Origin: Helicostylum pulchrum | Lineage: Eukaryota > Mucoromycota > Mucoromycetes > Mucorales > Mucoraceae | NCBI GenBank assembly: GCA_025677825.1 | Contig: JAIXMO010000011.1 | Span: 97,001 to 161,000 of the forward strand | Direction: 5' to 3' | Length of the DNA: 64,000 bases | Shown: in pieces, positions 45,960 to 56,867 of the stretch | Layout of the letters: each line of letters starts with the position of its first letter | Numbering within the stretch: position 1 is the first letter of the stretch | The notes under the pieces: generated by a model | What the model saw: only the letters and a program-made list of their open reading frames with translations | Told to the model about the DNA's origin: nothing | Databases searched by the model: none | Made by a program: the position numbers and the translations under genes

Positions 45960-46788
45960 TTTTTTTTATTTCGCGAGTTTTATAGGGGTAAAAAAAAACA
46001 AATAATTCTTTTTTTTCTTCTATTGCGAATAATAAAAAGGCAAAAAGAGAGGAGATAGAAAGGGAAAATCTATTGGTGAAAAAGCAGAGAGAAGACGGGT
46101 ATATCGGCTGATTACTTTAAGCGGTAAGGGCATAAGGAGTTTTTTTATTTTTTCGAGTGCCTAAACGGATCTACCGTTGAAGTAATAATATGAAAAGATT
46201 TCTGCGATCTAGTGATATTAATCAATACCAGCCTATCATTAATGGGACAGGGATTCAATTTAAACCAATAACAAACCTTAAGCTGAAAGGAAGCGCGCCT
46301 TAAAAAATGGTATTGGTTATTGTTGTACAGTGAGAACTACTTTTTTTTTACTTATTCTTTTAATTCGCAATACATACCGTTAATTGTAATAAAATAAAGA
46401 CCTCTTACTGGTGTTGACACTAATGATAATTCTAAAAAAAAACCCTTTTTTTTACGACGAGAAACGTAAAAAAATGTTGCTGCGAAAAGATTGCATAGAA
46501 AGAAAACAATTAAGATGACGATAACTATATACAAGTTTGCCGAGTGTGAAGAACTAAAGCTCACTTTGGATTATGCTCAGTTATAGATGACTACAAACAT
46601 AGAAAGCACGATGAATTGCCTAGTCACAATCGATGTATGTTTACATCTTTTTTTTTTCTGTTTACAGAAAAAAAAAAGGCTCTTTTTATTCATTTTTATA
46701 AATATATTCATATAGAGAGAGAGGAAATACTTTAACCGAAAAAAACCTACTGCACTACGTAAATTGAGCTAGATTAATCACTTATTCT
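45960..46788. other. Intergenic region
   Basis: Promoter side of the Zn2Cys6 gene followed by unannotated AT-rich sequence. No gene recognised; the frame at 46352-46564 has no support. Confidence 0.5.
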
Positions 46789-48998
46789 TTGCAATTGAAA
46801 CAAGAATACGGTCAACTACCAAAAATACTTGTAATAACTATCAAAAGTATTACAGCTAAAGTTAAATCAAAGTTCAATAATTCGGAGAATAAGTGCATGT
46901 ATACAAGGAATTGCGATTATTGGACGGAGAGTTGTCAAATTATTTCAGCTGAAACAATTCAAACACAATTAAACAGCAATCCCTTGAACAAGTTGATGCA
47001 GAAGCAAACGCCTTGAATGTACTTGAACGAACTGCCAGGTTCAAATTCTTAGATACAACAAAGACGATGGATTTCTCAATTCTTTACAATCGAAATCCCT
47101 AAAGCCAGTCAAAAGGTTTTGTTTATCATCCTCGCACGTATATCGACAATTGTAAAGACTATCCTCAACTTTGGGAGCCGTTTTCTTCTCCAGTTATAAT
47201 TTCAAGAAACTCGGCTGTTGATAGCTCCATCGAAGGTTTGATTAGAATGGATAAATTTATACAAGCCATTAGTTCTTACAAACGACGATATCTGGGCATC
47301 ACTAAAGGGCGTCCTCTTACTTTAAACTTGGATATGGAAATAACGCCTGCAGCTAAATTATGTCGCCAAGGTACTTTTCTTTTTTGAAATCGACTTGGAG
47401 CTTCCGGAAAGTAGAAGTTGTGGTAGCTTTTACGCGGTGGTGGAAGTTATGAAGTCTCATAAAACTTCACCTTACTCGAAATGGATACCCTTGGTTCAGC
47501 CTTGAATTAATCCAACAACTGATAAAATATCACCAACGTCAATCACAGCGTATTTTTTTGTCTCATTCGCGAGAAAAAAAACTGATTTGGTAAATAGCCA
47601 GGCTCAATCTTCCAACTGGTTCTACGTGATTTCACCATCAACTGCTTTTGATCGAGACATGCCCATTAACGCAGGCAAGATTAGTGACCTGTTGTATGTT
47701 ACTTTTTTTTTCAAAAAAAAAAAAAAAAAAAAAAAATTCACAGAGTTCGCCCTATTTCTTTTTAGCAAAACAATACATACGGCATTAAAAAACCAACCAT
47801 ATTCGGATCACTGAATACATATACGGGCTCCTGTATGTTCGGTTTTGATGAGCTTCACGGTATATCAAATGTCGCCAAATTGCTTTTTGATCTGATATCT
47901 CCTCGGTATAACACAAGTTTTAAGTTTTATGGAAACGAATCGATTTATCCATTCCAGTTATCCAATGCAAAATTCGATTGTTTAAATACTGGCATGCAAA
48001 AATCTCGAATGTATATACCAGCCGGCGAGTTTCAAGGTAGTTTTCATCCGGTCAATCCTTTGAACGTGAAGAGTCTCTATCGCTCAATTGACTGGACAAC
48101 GTGGCTTGTATTTGTAGTACCCACGCTTGCAGTTGGCTTGTTTGATGATGCAGATCTCAGGGTTGCTATCCTCGCTTTGACTCGTGCTTGTTCAATTTCA
48201 TTACAATGGGCGGTATCTAAAAATGATATTTTAGAAATTGAATCGTAAGTGAAAAATGATTGAAAAAAACAAAATTTCTAAATATAATAATACCTAACAT
48301 ACTCTGGTTAAACAATAGATCTCTGGAAAAATGGTATCGTTGTATAGATCAATATATTGCCAATAACGCACTTTCCAAATCGATATACAAATCTTCTATG
48401 CATCACCTTTTCCATATACCACAAATTATTCGACAATGTTCTTCCTTGAGAAATATAAGTGTTCGAAGCATGGAAAGAGAACTTGGAAATTATAAAAAGA
48501 AGATGAGAGCAAGAGTTGGTTGCTTTAGGTCATTTTCTTATTCAGCAGAAAAGAAATATATTATCTAACGGTCAAAAACACGATCCAACTATACAACTTT
48601 TATATCAAATATCGAAAGATAAATTTGAAAATGAATGTTATGTTGAAGAAGAAAAACTGGTTGTCATCAAGGATTTATGTTTTAAAGCAAAAACACAGTT
48701 TGAAAAGATTGTCAAAAGTTTACAAAATGGAGGAGATTCTAATGGAAAAGCGTTACAATATGCAGAAAGTGGACTATGTTTTTTCAACCATCAAGAACGA
48801 AAATTCAACAAACGAGAAACAACACCAATTGAGGATACACCCGACATTAGTAACTTGACAACTGTTAACTATAATAATGATATTATAGCAATAGACGAAA
48901 TATCTTTCATTGAAGAGTTTAAAGTCAAACAAGCAGGCAGAATGACAAAGGAAGAAATAGAGGCTTTTTTGTGGACTACAACAATTGGAAATCACTAA
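46789..48998 (+). pseudogene. Decayed transposase-like gene
   Basis: Pieces in several frames form one degenerate coding region. Early parts include LITRMDKF-like and YLGITKGRPLTLNLDMEI sequence broken by stops. From 47835 comes FGFDELHGISNVAKLLFDLI, then an intron (48245-48318) joining to SLEKWYRCIDQYI. SMHHLFHIPQIIRQC and MERELGNYKKKMRA follow. The frame then changes near 48510 to LVALGHFLIQQKR and runs to 48998. The order 'helical core, HHLFHIP, RxMERxLGxYKK' resembles the DUF4218-like region of large fungal CACTA/Plavaka-type transposase proteins, which is a tentative match. Several stops and at least one frameshift make it non-functional. The 847-1638 relic is a partial relative. Confidence 0.55.
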
Positions 48999-49835
48999 AA
49001 GCATTATACCATAACAAAAGCAAAAAACTAGGCAAAAGAAAGATAACTGAAATTGAAGAATAATTTATTGTTGTGAAGTGAGGAGAAACCCTTAGTACAT
49101 TTTATTATTTTACTCATGTTTACCAAGTTTTTAAATAAATACTCTTTTCTCCCTCAAGAATAGTTTTAGTAACATTTCGATTGATTACTTGGCTTATAGT
49201 TTTATAGATTACATATTTTATTTCTTATTTTTATTTGAACAAGCATTCGTTGCTATTTGGTATAATTCATAAGCGCTTTTTAAATCTTGAGTGTACAGGT
49301 ATAGTAACGATTCACAACATTATTTCAAAAGGACAAAATTTCTAGACATAAAAGGACAATTATTTTTGGCTCAGTGCCATTAATTTTTTGGAAAGTGACA
49401 TTTATTATTGGATTACGGACATTTAATTTTCTCAAAGTGACAAAATTTACCGTTCTCACTGTACTTTAGAGTGGTTGTTATTAACAGCATGAAAAGTCTT
49501 TCCATGCACTGAGATAGCGTGTTATGGTGTTTATTACAAGTTGCTAAAGCTATATTAACAAGAAAAAAAATTACACTCTCGGTAAAATATCTCATGCAGA
49601 TTAATTAAAAATATTTGCGTTTTTTTTTAAAAACACTAACAAATAGTTTACCTTTTTAAAATACAATTTCTCTTTTTTTTTACTTTCACTTTATACATTT
49701 TCCTAATAGGTAAATAAAATTTGACTTGTACTTTATGAATCTTTAACTGTCAGCGTATATTCAACAACAATAACATCAAAAATAATCTTACGAAACTCCC
49801 CTCACCTATATTATTCAAGTTATATTGCTTTCCGA
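48999..49835. other. Intergenic region
   Basis: About 840 bp with no supportable gene. Phrases of the type AAAGTGACA or AAAGGACA recur between 49325 and 49445, which may be decayed repeats. Confidence 0.45.
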
Positions 49836-50765
49836 ATGGTGTGCGAATCCATACCAGTGTTCAACGCCAACTCCACAAACATCCTAGAAAGCGCCAACCA
49901 TTCTGAAGCTCAACAAGCAGATTCAACAGATTTACTCTTCCTCTTAGATAGATATCGTGAAAATATTTTATCGCCTATTATATCAGATAATACTTGGACA
50001 TTAGGGTACATTACTCAGTCACCCTCTCCTGTATCGCCACTTCGTCTATTTCATCCTCAAAGACCTCATTTTCGACGAATTGCTCCTACACCTACATATC
50101 CTCAAAGACAAATCACTCCCGCACCTACACATACTCAAAGACCTCACTATCGACGAATCGCTCCTACACCTACTATGAATACCACCAATGGTCCAACTAT
50201 TTCGAGTGCATCGGAACCAAAGAAAAAAAGACAACGAAAAGCAAGAGCCTGTACGCGATGTGTCGCTATTTCATGCCGAAAATGCAACCCTACTGCTTGT
50301 AACGGTCGCCAAAATCCTTCACGATGTCATATTGTAAAAGGAAGAGACCCTCTTCCGCTTACTTCTATATTTGTAATTGATCTCACGGATAGTCCAACAA
50401 TTTCTGAGACGTCGGAGCCAGTGACGGAAAAACAAAGGGAACTAAGAACTTGTACTAGATGTTCCGCTCTGTCGTGCAGAAATTGTGACCCGAGTACTTG
50501 TAATGGTCGGCAAAATCCTTCACAATGTCATATTGTAAAAGAACCCGTTCCTCTTACTTTTATGCCCTCATATGTACATACAATCGATACAGCGATTGAT
50601 TCGGCTATTTCGGATACATCAGAGACAAAGAAAAAGAAACAGAGGAAAGCGAGAACTTGTATCCGATGCGTTGCTATTTCATGCAGAAATTGCGATCCTG
50701 CTGCTTGTAAAGGTCGCCAATTTCCTTCAAAATGTCATATTGTAAACCCCCCTGTCAGCCAATAG
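49836..50765 (+). CDS. Protein with three tandem Cys-rich modules of unknown family
   Basis: An intronless frame of 309 codons. After an acidic N-terminus comes a Pro/Thr/Arg region with imperfect repeats of RIAPTPTxPQR type (about 75-115). Three modules follow at 139-165, 206-232 and 275-301. Each has spacing C-x2-C-x4-C-x2-C-x4-C-x8-C-H, with conserved SCRxC, GRQxPS and CHIV. Each module is preceded by a Lys/Arg patch (KKKRQRKAR) and a 'TSE' linker, and the period is 67-69 residues. Six Cys and one His per module suggest a bound zinc pair or a small zinc knuckle-like fold with basic DNA- or RNA-binding arms. That is inference; I do not know the family. A partial decayed copy of the last module lies at 54521. 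Confidence 0.75.
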   Translation: MVCESIPVFNANSTNILESANHSEAQQADSTDLLFLLDRYRENILSPIISDNTWTLGYITQSPSPVSPLRLFHPQRPHFRRIAPTPTYPQRQITPAPTHTQRPHYRRIAPTPTMNTTNGPTISSASEPKKKRQRKARACTRCVAISCRKCNPTACNGRQNPSRCHIVKGRDPLPLTSIFVIDLTDSPTISETSEPVTEKQRELRTCTRCSALSCRNCDPSTCNGRQNPSQCHIVKEPVPLTFMPSYVHTIDTAIDSAISDTSETKKKKQRKARTCIRCVAISCRNCDPAACKGRQFPSKCHIVNPPVSQ

Positions 50766-50855
50766 CTTAAACGATCACTCTTTCTAAAACTTGCTTAATT
50801 TCTCTTTCCCTTGTATTATTTCCTTTTACTAAATAAAAAAATATATTTATATAAA

Positions 50856-51036
50856 CTGATATGGCTCTTCTTAGATCAATGATCATCCGTAAAGATACTT
50901 TAGTGAAAAGTAACAGGTCATTTTTTAATCGACCGTGCAAATTGAACCAAGTACCTTTTCACTGGTGGTAAATAACAGATGAAAGACTTGAAGAGTTATT
51001 GGCTAAACTTTTTTCATGTACCAGAAAATATAAACA
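50856..51036 (+). repeat. Dispersed repeat, copy B
   Basis: Second copy of the repeat also at 18363-18510 (inverse) and 58935-59020. It lies between the Cys-module gene and the spliced gene at 51165 and has the longest match, including GGCTAAACTTTTTTCATGTA. Confidence 0.7.
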
Positions 51037-51164
51037 TTCGCTATGAATATATGCGAGCCTGAGAATATTAAGTGAATACGTTTGAGGTGAGTTTCAAAAA
51101 AAAAAAAAAAAACTTGTAAAGAGAAAGTTTGAGAAGACACTTGTTTTATTTTCATAGTTATAGA

Positions 51165-53128
51165 ATGGACGATTTTTTTGAAAAGGGGAATTCTGAAAAC
51201 TGGTCCTTCGCGACATTTCTCGCCAAGACTGGAGCTCGAACAAATGAAGACTTTAGCATCGCCAAAACAAAGTACATTTCAGAAATGAATAGAATGAAAA
51301 ATCTGGAAGACTTCAAGAACTTTAAACAGAAAATAGGCCGATATATTAAAGAGGCCAAAGTAATCCGTTTTATTGATATTGTATTTGATATAAAACATAA
51401 TAGTGATATTTTTTTTTTTGTTCGTAGGACCTAAAATTTGAACCTGAAAAAACTAAGTCAACTCACATTAATATTGAAGGCGATGTTGTAGCTAGCATAA
51501 TTGGCAGTTCTTCGTCTGTTCTAAAGATAGACAATAACAGAGTATGTTTGCATATTTAAAAAGCATCAATTATAATTTAAGCCAGACTAAATTTATTTTT
51601 CTCGAAAAAAATAGAAACGGGTATGTACTTTACTGAACATGATTATTGCATAACAATAATAATCATCTTTCTACTTCAACAGCAGCGAGCATTACCAAAA
51701 CAGGAAAAATGTCAAGCACAGGAACAAGTAATAAGTAGAAAAACGTACACGTTTTAACATATATATTAACATGGCTATATTTAGAGCTTAAAACGGACTA
51801 CAGATGATGTTGATATTTTCTATCATGTTGACTCTGAGCAGGATATCTGGGACCTTTGGTACCAGTTCTTCAAAGAGTGTAAGGCCGATGAAAATATGCA
51901 CGAGTTTAGGTAATTTAACTATTTGTAGACTTCTAGAAAGACGACATATATACATAAGGCTCATACAATGGATAGTTTAGAGAAAGTAGGGATTATCCAG
52001 TGCGGATATAAAGTTAAGATGCGTTCATGTCTTATTAACGAGTTATACAACCACATGATGCCCAAAGAACCTACGAGTACAAATGCTTTTCACGACTACG
52101 AAGAAGATATTGCTCAGATGTTTTCTTCAGAAAACGAAGTAGCGTTTGTGTCCTGCTTAAAGCAGTTCAAGGGTAAACACGACCAAGACAATAATGCTTT
52201 GTTTTTGTCCAAAACTATCAAGCTACTTCTGGAAGTACCTATTAGTGCTAAGAAACAACAATGGATAAAGCAAAACGAAGCAAATTACTCCGAGTATTTT
52301 GTCTGGCAGCTCTTTAAGATAGTTACCAAATTCAGCAGCAATAATTCCCTCTGTTTTCAAATAGGTGAATATAAGCTCGAATCTATCAAGCATGAAATAA
52401 ATCGTCGCGACGATGAGAAGTTGAAATCATGCAGCTATAATGCCGATGGATGCCACACGGGGATTGTGGGAGGAAAGATTGTGGAGCTGTCTCTCTTGGA
52501 AGTGACTGGACCATTTGGATGCTCAGATTCTCCTAAAAGCACTAAAGACCATATTAAAGGAAGCTTTGGTACGTTGTCATTACTGCAAGAAATCGGACAT
52601 CTTTTTGAATTCGGATCGCTGGACACTTTTTATAAAATCCGCGTATACTTCGTACAAGCTTTAGGTAAAGGAGACAGTTTCTTAAAATACAACGTTACTA
52701 ATACGTTTTGTGTCCGTAGAGGAAAATATTCGGCTCTGGTCGTTGGAACAAGTTTCACAAGGAGTATGTGTTATGGAATTAGTCGAGACGGCCAACGTAC
52801 CAACAAAATTTGAAGACTGTGAGATCTTTATTAGAGATGTCACAAATCTCATGTGGGTATATAAGGTAAGAACGTTGAGAGTTATATAGAATACTTGTAG
52901 TAGTAGCTGACTCGTTTTTATTTTTAAAAGAATGGCGTAGAGAGAAGCTTGGCTCAAGTCGAGCAACTGGAGAGAGAGCATAAAGAAATAAAGCTTTCGA
53001 TTGCGAGAAGGCTTGTTAGTCCTGCTGCCATTACTAGTCTCATTAGTTCGTTGGAAAAAGGATGCGTGCTTAAAATCAAAGGAGAGTATATTCCGGGCTA
53101 TCAAGAGCTTGAACTATTGACTTCGTAG
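51165..53128 (+). CDS. Spliced lineage-specific protein of unknown function
   Basis: Exons: 51165-51359, 51428-51541, 51615-51620 (a 6-base micro-exon), 51683-51727, 51785-51909, 51937-52664, 52720-52865 and 52931-53128. These give 518 residues in phase. The sequence mixes charged helices with a central block, GKIVELSLLEVTGPFGCSD then HIKGSFGTLSLLQEIGHLF, and a later block IRLWSLEQVSQGVCVMELVE. I recall similar unannotated proteins as expanded families in Mucoromycota, but cannot confirm it. The weak point is 51910-51936. Only a 27-bp intron restores the frame there, far below the usual 55-75 bp; otherwise TAA at 51910-51912 ends the first half. A second ATG at 51968 could start a separate protein. 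The C-terminal half is the best supported. Confidence 0.6.
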
Positions 53129-54017
53129 TCAAACTCGTCCTTCTTTCTTTTCTTTTTTTAATACCACAGTAATAAATATGAATACCTTTATGTCTACACT
53201 TAAACTTCAAATAGAGTGTTGAAAGCTTTTGATCTTTTTATTGATTCAAGATGTATAATAATTTTATTTACCTTTCCTTAAGCTTTGAAACTCTGGTCTT
53301 TTATCGAGTTAGCTAAGGTCATTGGGTCAACAAAACCATACGAACATAGGCAAGATTAAATTTATAAACTTTGACAGATTCAACAATGTGATCAAAAAAA
53401 AAAAAAAATGTCGTGCATATCGTGAGGTTGTTCCAGCTCTTTTAATCTAACGATTAGTTGATTGAGAGAAGAGCACTCACTACGTTTTATATTGTTTCAA
53501 AAAAGAAGGTGCTGGCGAAGGCTATTTAGCAAATCATACAAACATTCTTCTTCACGGATTGAGTTACCTGTATTTTCTGAAGAAAGTAGGACAGTTCTTG
53601 ACATGAAATGGTACAAGTAAGAAAAGGTAAAACAAAAAACTTCTCTTCCAAAAGCCGTTATTTTACTTTTAACCTTGTAGATGAGTTTCATCTCCTTTAA
53701 GTAATCTTTTAAAGGAATAAAAAAAAAAAAAGCACGCAACATCTAACAGAAGCAGCTTCAAAAATAAAATACAAAGTTATTTATTTCCTATACCTTTAAA
53801 AGGAGTGTCTTCGTGGATAATGAGGGTCCATGTGAGAGATAGTTATAAGATGTTGAGAACCATCAGGTGTTCTCAAAGACGTCGAGGGTAGTTTTTTCGC
53901 CAGGAAATTAATAACTATAAAGCATTATTACACTCTGTTCATATACTTACGGTAATTTCTTTCCATTGTAAAACACTCTTTTGCTTTGAAAAACAAAACA
54001 AAAAAGATGGCAGTATT

Positions 54018-54404
54018 AGCAGAGAGGGCTACCAGTCATAAAGTAACAGTATAAAAACTACCACAATACGAGGGAATTGGTTAATGCAAGGATAGCAATC
54101 AAGCCCTCAACTACCAAGTTGTGCTAGCAAGTCGTCTGAATTTCTAGTCCTTCAACAGACGAGGCATTGGTCACCTTTCGGTCAGGCACAATCCATCTTT
54201 GTCTCTTAGTTATTGTGAAAAATATAAGCAGAGAGAGCTACCAGTCGTAAAGCAACAGTGTAAAAACTACCACAATACGAGGGAATTGGTTAATGCAAGG
54301 ATAGCAATCAAGCCCTCAACTACCAAGTTGTGCTAGCAAGTCGTCTGAATTTCTAGTCCTTCAACAGACGAGGCATTGGTCACCTTTCGGTCAAGCACAA
54401 TTCC
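54018..54404. repeat. Two-copy 177-bp direct repeat
   Basis: Copies at 54018-54194 and 54227-54404 differ at only a few positions (for example AGAGAGGGCT/AGAGAGAGCT, AGTAACAGTA/AGCAACAGTG, GTCAGGCACAA/GTCAAGCACAA), with a 32-bp unrelated spacer. Each contains several stem-forming pairs: GAGGG...CCCTC around a 30-base arm, and TCGTCTG...CAGACGA. No open reading frame spans them. Confidence 0.9.
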
Positions 54405-54520
54405 ACAACAGAGACAGAGAAAAAAGAGAAATAAAGTACTTGGACCTTGCTTATATACTTGCGCCGATGACGTATTTAGTGATGGGTAATGGTATTCCCG
54501 ATTTTTCAAGAAAAAACCCC

Positions 54521-54624
54521 AATGCGTCGCTATTTCATGTAAAGGTCGCCAATATCCTTCAAAATATCATATTGTAAACCCCTGTCAACCAATAGCTTAA
54601 ACAATCACTCTTTCTAAAACTTGG
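54521..54624 (+). pseudogene. Remnant of the last Cys-rich module and its 3' flank
   Basis: ATGCGTCGCTATTTCATG, then AAAGGTCGCCAAT, TCCTTCAAAAT and ATCATATTGTAAACCCC match 50665-50755. The match continues beyond the stop codon of the intact gene (CAATAGCTTAAAC, ACTCTTTCTAAAACTTG). About 27 bases covering the middle Cys pairs are deleted. The similarity includes untranslated sequence, so it is a DNA-level duplicate. Confidence 0.85.
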
Positions 54625-55038
54625 TTTCTAAAAAAAAATATTGCTAGATTTTATTTCCCTGCCTCCAACTTCTCTACACAAATTGTCTCTTTTTTCACAC
54701 GCGTATTAAAGCCTTTCTTTTGAATGATCATTTCACTAAAAAGCGTACACTCGGGTAGAAACATAAAAATAAACTATTCTAGGTATTTTTTTTTTCTACT
54801 TTAACTGTTATATATTTTTTAGAATATACTTCGGCATATAATAAGTACTCAAAGAAAAAGATATTACTTATTTCACTGAGAATTTTTTTTTTCCAGAAAA
54901 AGTAAAGATGTCAGACAGAGTATACAACAATGCAGATATATTTTATTACAGAAATACTCCTCTCTCTTTTTTTAAGAAAAAAAAGGGGGGGGGGATTATT
55001 ATTGGGCATTTTTCTTTCTTCTCCACTTTTACATAATC

Positions 55039-55641
55039 ATGCCAAACCACAAAACCGTAAAGCTCAATATTGGAGGCACGTTCTTCGAAACCACACAGGA
55101 AACCTTAAGAGACTCTGGATACTTTTGCGGTTTACTTAACAAAAATTGGGCAGAAGGGAACACGAACAATGATACAATATTTGTCGATCGTGATGGGTTT
55201 TTATTTCGCTTTATACTTTTATATTTACGTACAGATGAATTAGATGTCGAAAATAAATACTTGTCTAGTTTAAAAAACGAAGCTGATTTTTACCTGCTTC
55301 ACAGATTAACTCAATTAATCGAAACAGCTATGCATCAGAGACAAACGAAGACCGAATACAAGTTACTTGATCATGAAGAGTTCACTAGTATGTCAACTAT
55401 CGATGTTCGTGAGGCAATGGCATCTATTAACACTTATGGAATGGGACCAGATAAAAAACAATTCATAAAGTCTTTTCTACGCATACAAAACGTTAGTAAC
55501 TGTCCTCGAGGAATATCTATTCACGATAACATAAATGGGAGTTGTGGGAAGCGTTGTAATAACACCAGAGATGGAGAGTTTGAGAACAAAGATTTTCATC
55601 ATCGAGCTATGTATCTTGTTTTAGTCAAGTCTGACCAATAA
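55039..55641 (+). CDS. Single-domain BTB/POZ T1 (KCTD-type) protein
   Basis: An intronless frame of 200 codons. Residues 5-95 form a T1-type BTB domain: VKLNIGGTFFETTQETL, the IFVDRDGFLFRFILLYLR strand-helix pair and EADFYLLHRLTQLIE. The following 100 residues are not recognised. Such proteins usually assemble as oligomers and may recruit Cullin-3 ubiquitin ligase to substrates, a family inference. No membrane segments are present. It is related in domain type but not closely in sequence to the double-domain protein at 3387. The ATG follows a pyrimidine-rich leader and a G-run (54985-54994). Confidence 0.8.
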   Translation: MPNHKTVKLNIGGTFFETTQETLRDSGYFCGLLNKNWAEGNTNNDTIFVDRDGFLFRFILLYLRTDELDVENKYLSSLKNEADFYLLHRLTQLIETAMHQRQTKTEYKLLDHEEFTSMSTIDVREAMASINTYGMGPDKKQFIKSFLRIQNVSNCPRGISIHDNINGSCGKRCNNTRDGEFENKDFHHRAMYLVLVKSDQ

Positions 55642-55755
55642 CAAAAAAACAGACGCTCCTTTTTCATAGTATGTTAAAAAAATTATAAAGGGTTGTCAAA
55701 ATAGCTTTTTCTTTGACCTATTCTTTTTTTTTTTTGTTTTTCTTTTAATATTTGC

Positions 55756-55793
<38 letters not shown>
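55756..55793. repeat. (TAA)n microsatellite
   Basis: About twelve uninterrupted AAT units downstream of the BTB gene. Confidence 0.95.
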
Positions 55794-56793
55794 TATGGTC
55801 TTCATTTAAATTATCCTCAGAAATGGCCTTTTCGTACAAGATATCGTTTAAAAAGAGAATTTCTGATACACGGTCTATCCACACGGTCGATTTTAAAAAA
55901 GCGCGACACTTAAGTTTTTATTCACAGTATCCGTTTGCACCGACACCACCATACCACAGGGGAAAAGCTTCGCTATGAAAAGATGTAGACATACTACATC
56001 TAAAAAGGAACTTTGCTTATATAGAAATTCATTTTTTTTTTAAATAGAATAATAAACAATCCCTGATAAAACAAATATTTCATCGTAAGTTATACAATCG
56101 TATTTTTACGTCAATAAAAGAAAAGCCCGTTGTTACATAGACCTATCTGCGCTTATTGTACTTATTTAATTCATACGACGAGTCCTTTTTTATGAAATTA
56201 ACAAACTAGAACGTCATGTTTTTTTTAGTATCGGCCGAGGAAATAGATTGTGCGTCAAGGTTTTCGCTAAAAGTTGAGATATTTCATTTAAGCAATCACA
56301 CTTTGGTATAGTTGTTGCGAATAGGCAGTAAGATGACGACGGTATTATAAGCTTAGTCGGATATTTAACCAAGCACTAAATTTGGTAATCCTAAATGCTG
56401 AATGGGGAATTTCTTAGGCCCGGCTAGCGGATTTCAAACTTTCAATTGTTGCGTTCTATTAGAAAAACCCTCACAAGTAGACATCAGCACTTAAATTCGT
56501 GTATGGTATATTGTAAAAATAAATAATCAAAGTGTTTTGCTGCTGTGTATTAGAATAATTGAGAATAAAAATAGTATACGTCATTTGGCCAAGAAAATTC
56601 GTCGAAATTCAGTAATATTCATAGCATACAAGTAATTATCAGTGTGTAACATCAAATGTATCTAAGATGAATAATTTTTTTTATGAATCGGGCAAACCTT
56701 TCAAAAATTAAATAGTTCTTAGAAAGTTTCTCTGGATTATTAATACAAAAATACGTATACGTTTTTTTTATCGGACTGTCTTGGAATATATTT

Positions 56794-56803
56794 TATATAA
56801 ATA
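56794..56803 (+). promoter_or_regulatory. TATA box of the NADP oxidoreductase gene
   Basis: TATATAAATA lies about 65 bp before the ATG at 56868 with a T-rich leader between. The gene's codon bias also suggests strong expression. Confidence 0.5.
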
Positions 56804-56867
56804 TAGTTTTTTATTTTGAATTACTTTTTTGTTTTGTTTTCAACATTATACAATAATAATAAAAAAT

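Larger units (their letters stand above)
53129..55038. other. Intergenic region with tandem repeat and module remnant
   Basis: About 1.9 kb with no supportable gene. It includes the two-copy 177-bp tandem repeat, a remnant of the Cys-module gene and, just before 55039, a pyrimidine-rich promoter-like stretch. The frame at 53497-53742 (minus) has no recognisable content. Confidence 0.5.
55642..56867. other. Intergenic region
   Basis: About 1.2 kb with no supportable gene; it includes a (TAA)n tract. Confidence 0.5.

Noticed and set aside
52682..53104. Minus-strand frame of 140 codons
   Set aside because: It overlaps exons of the plus-strand spliced gene and has no recognised content.
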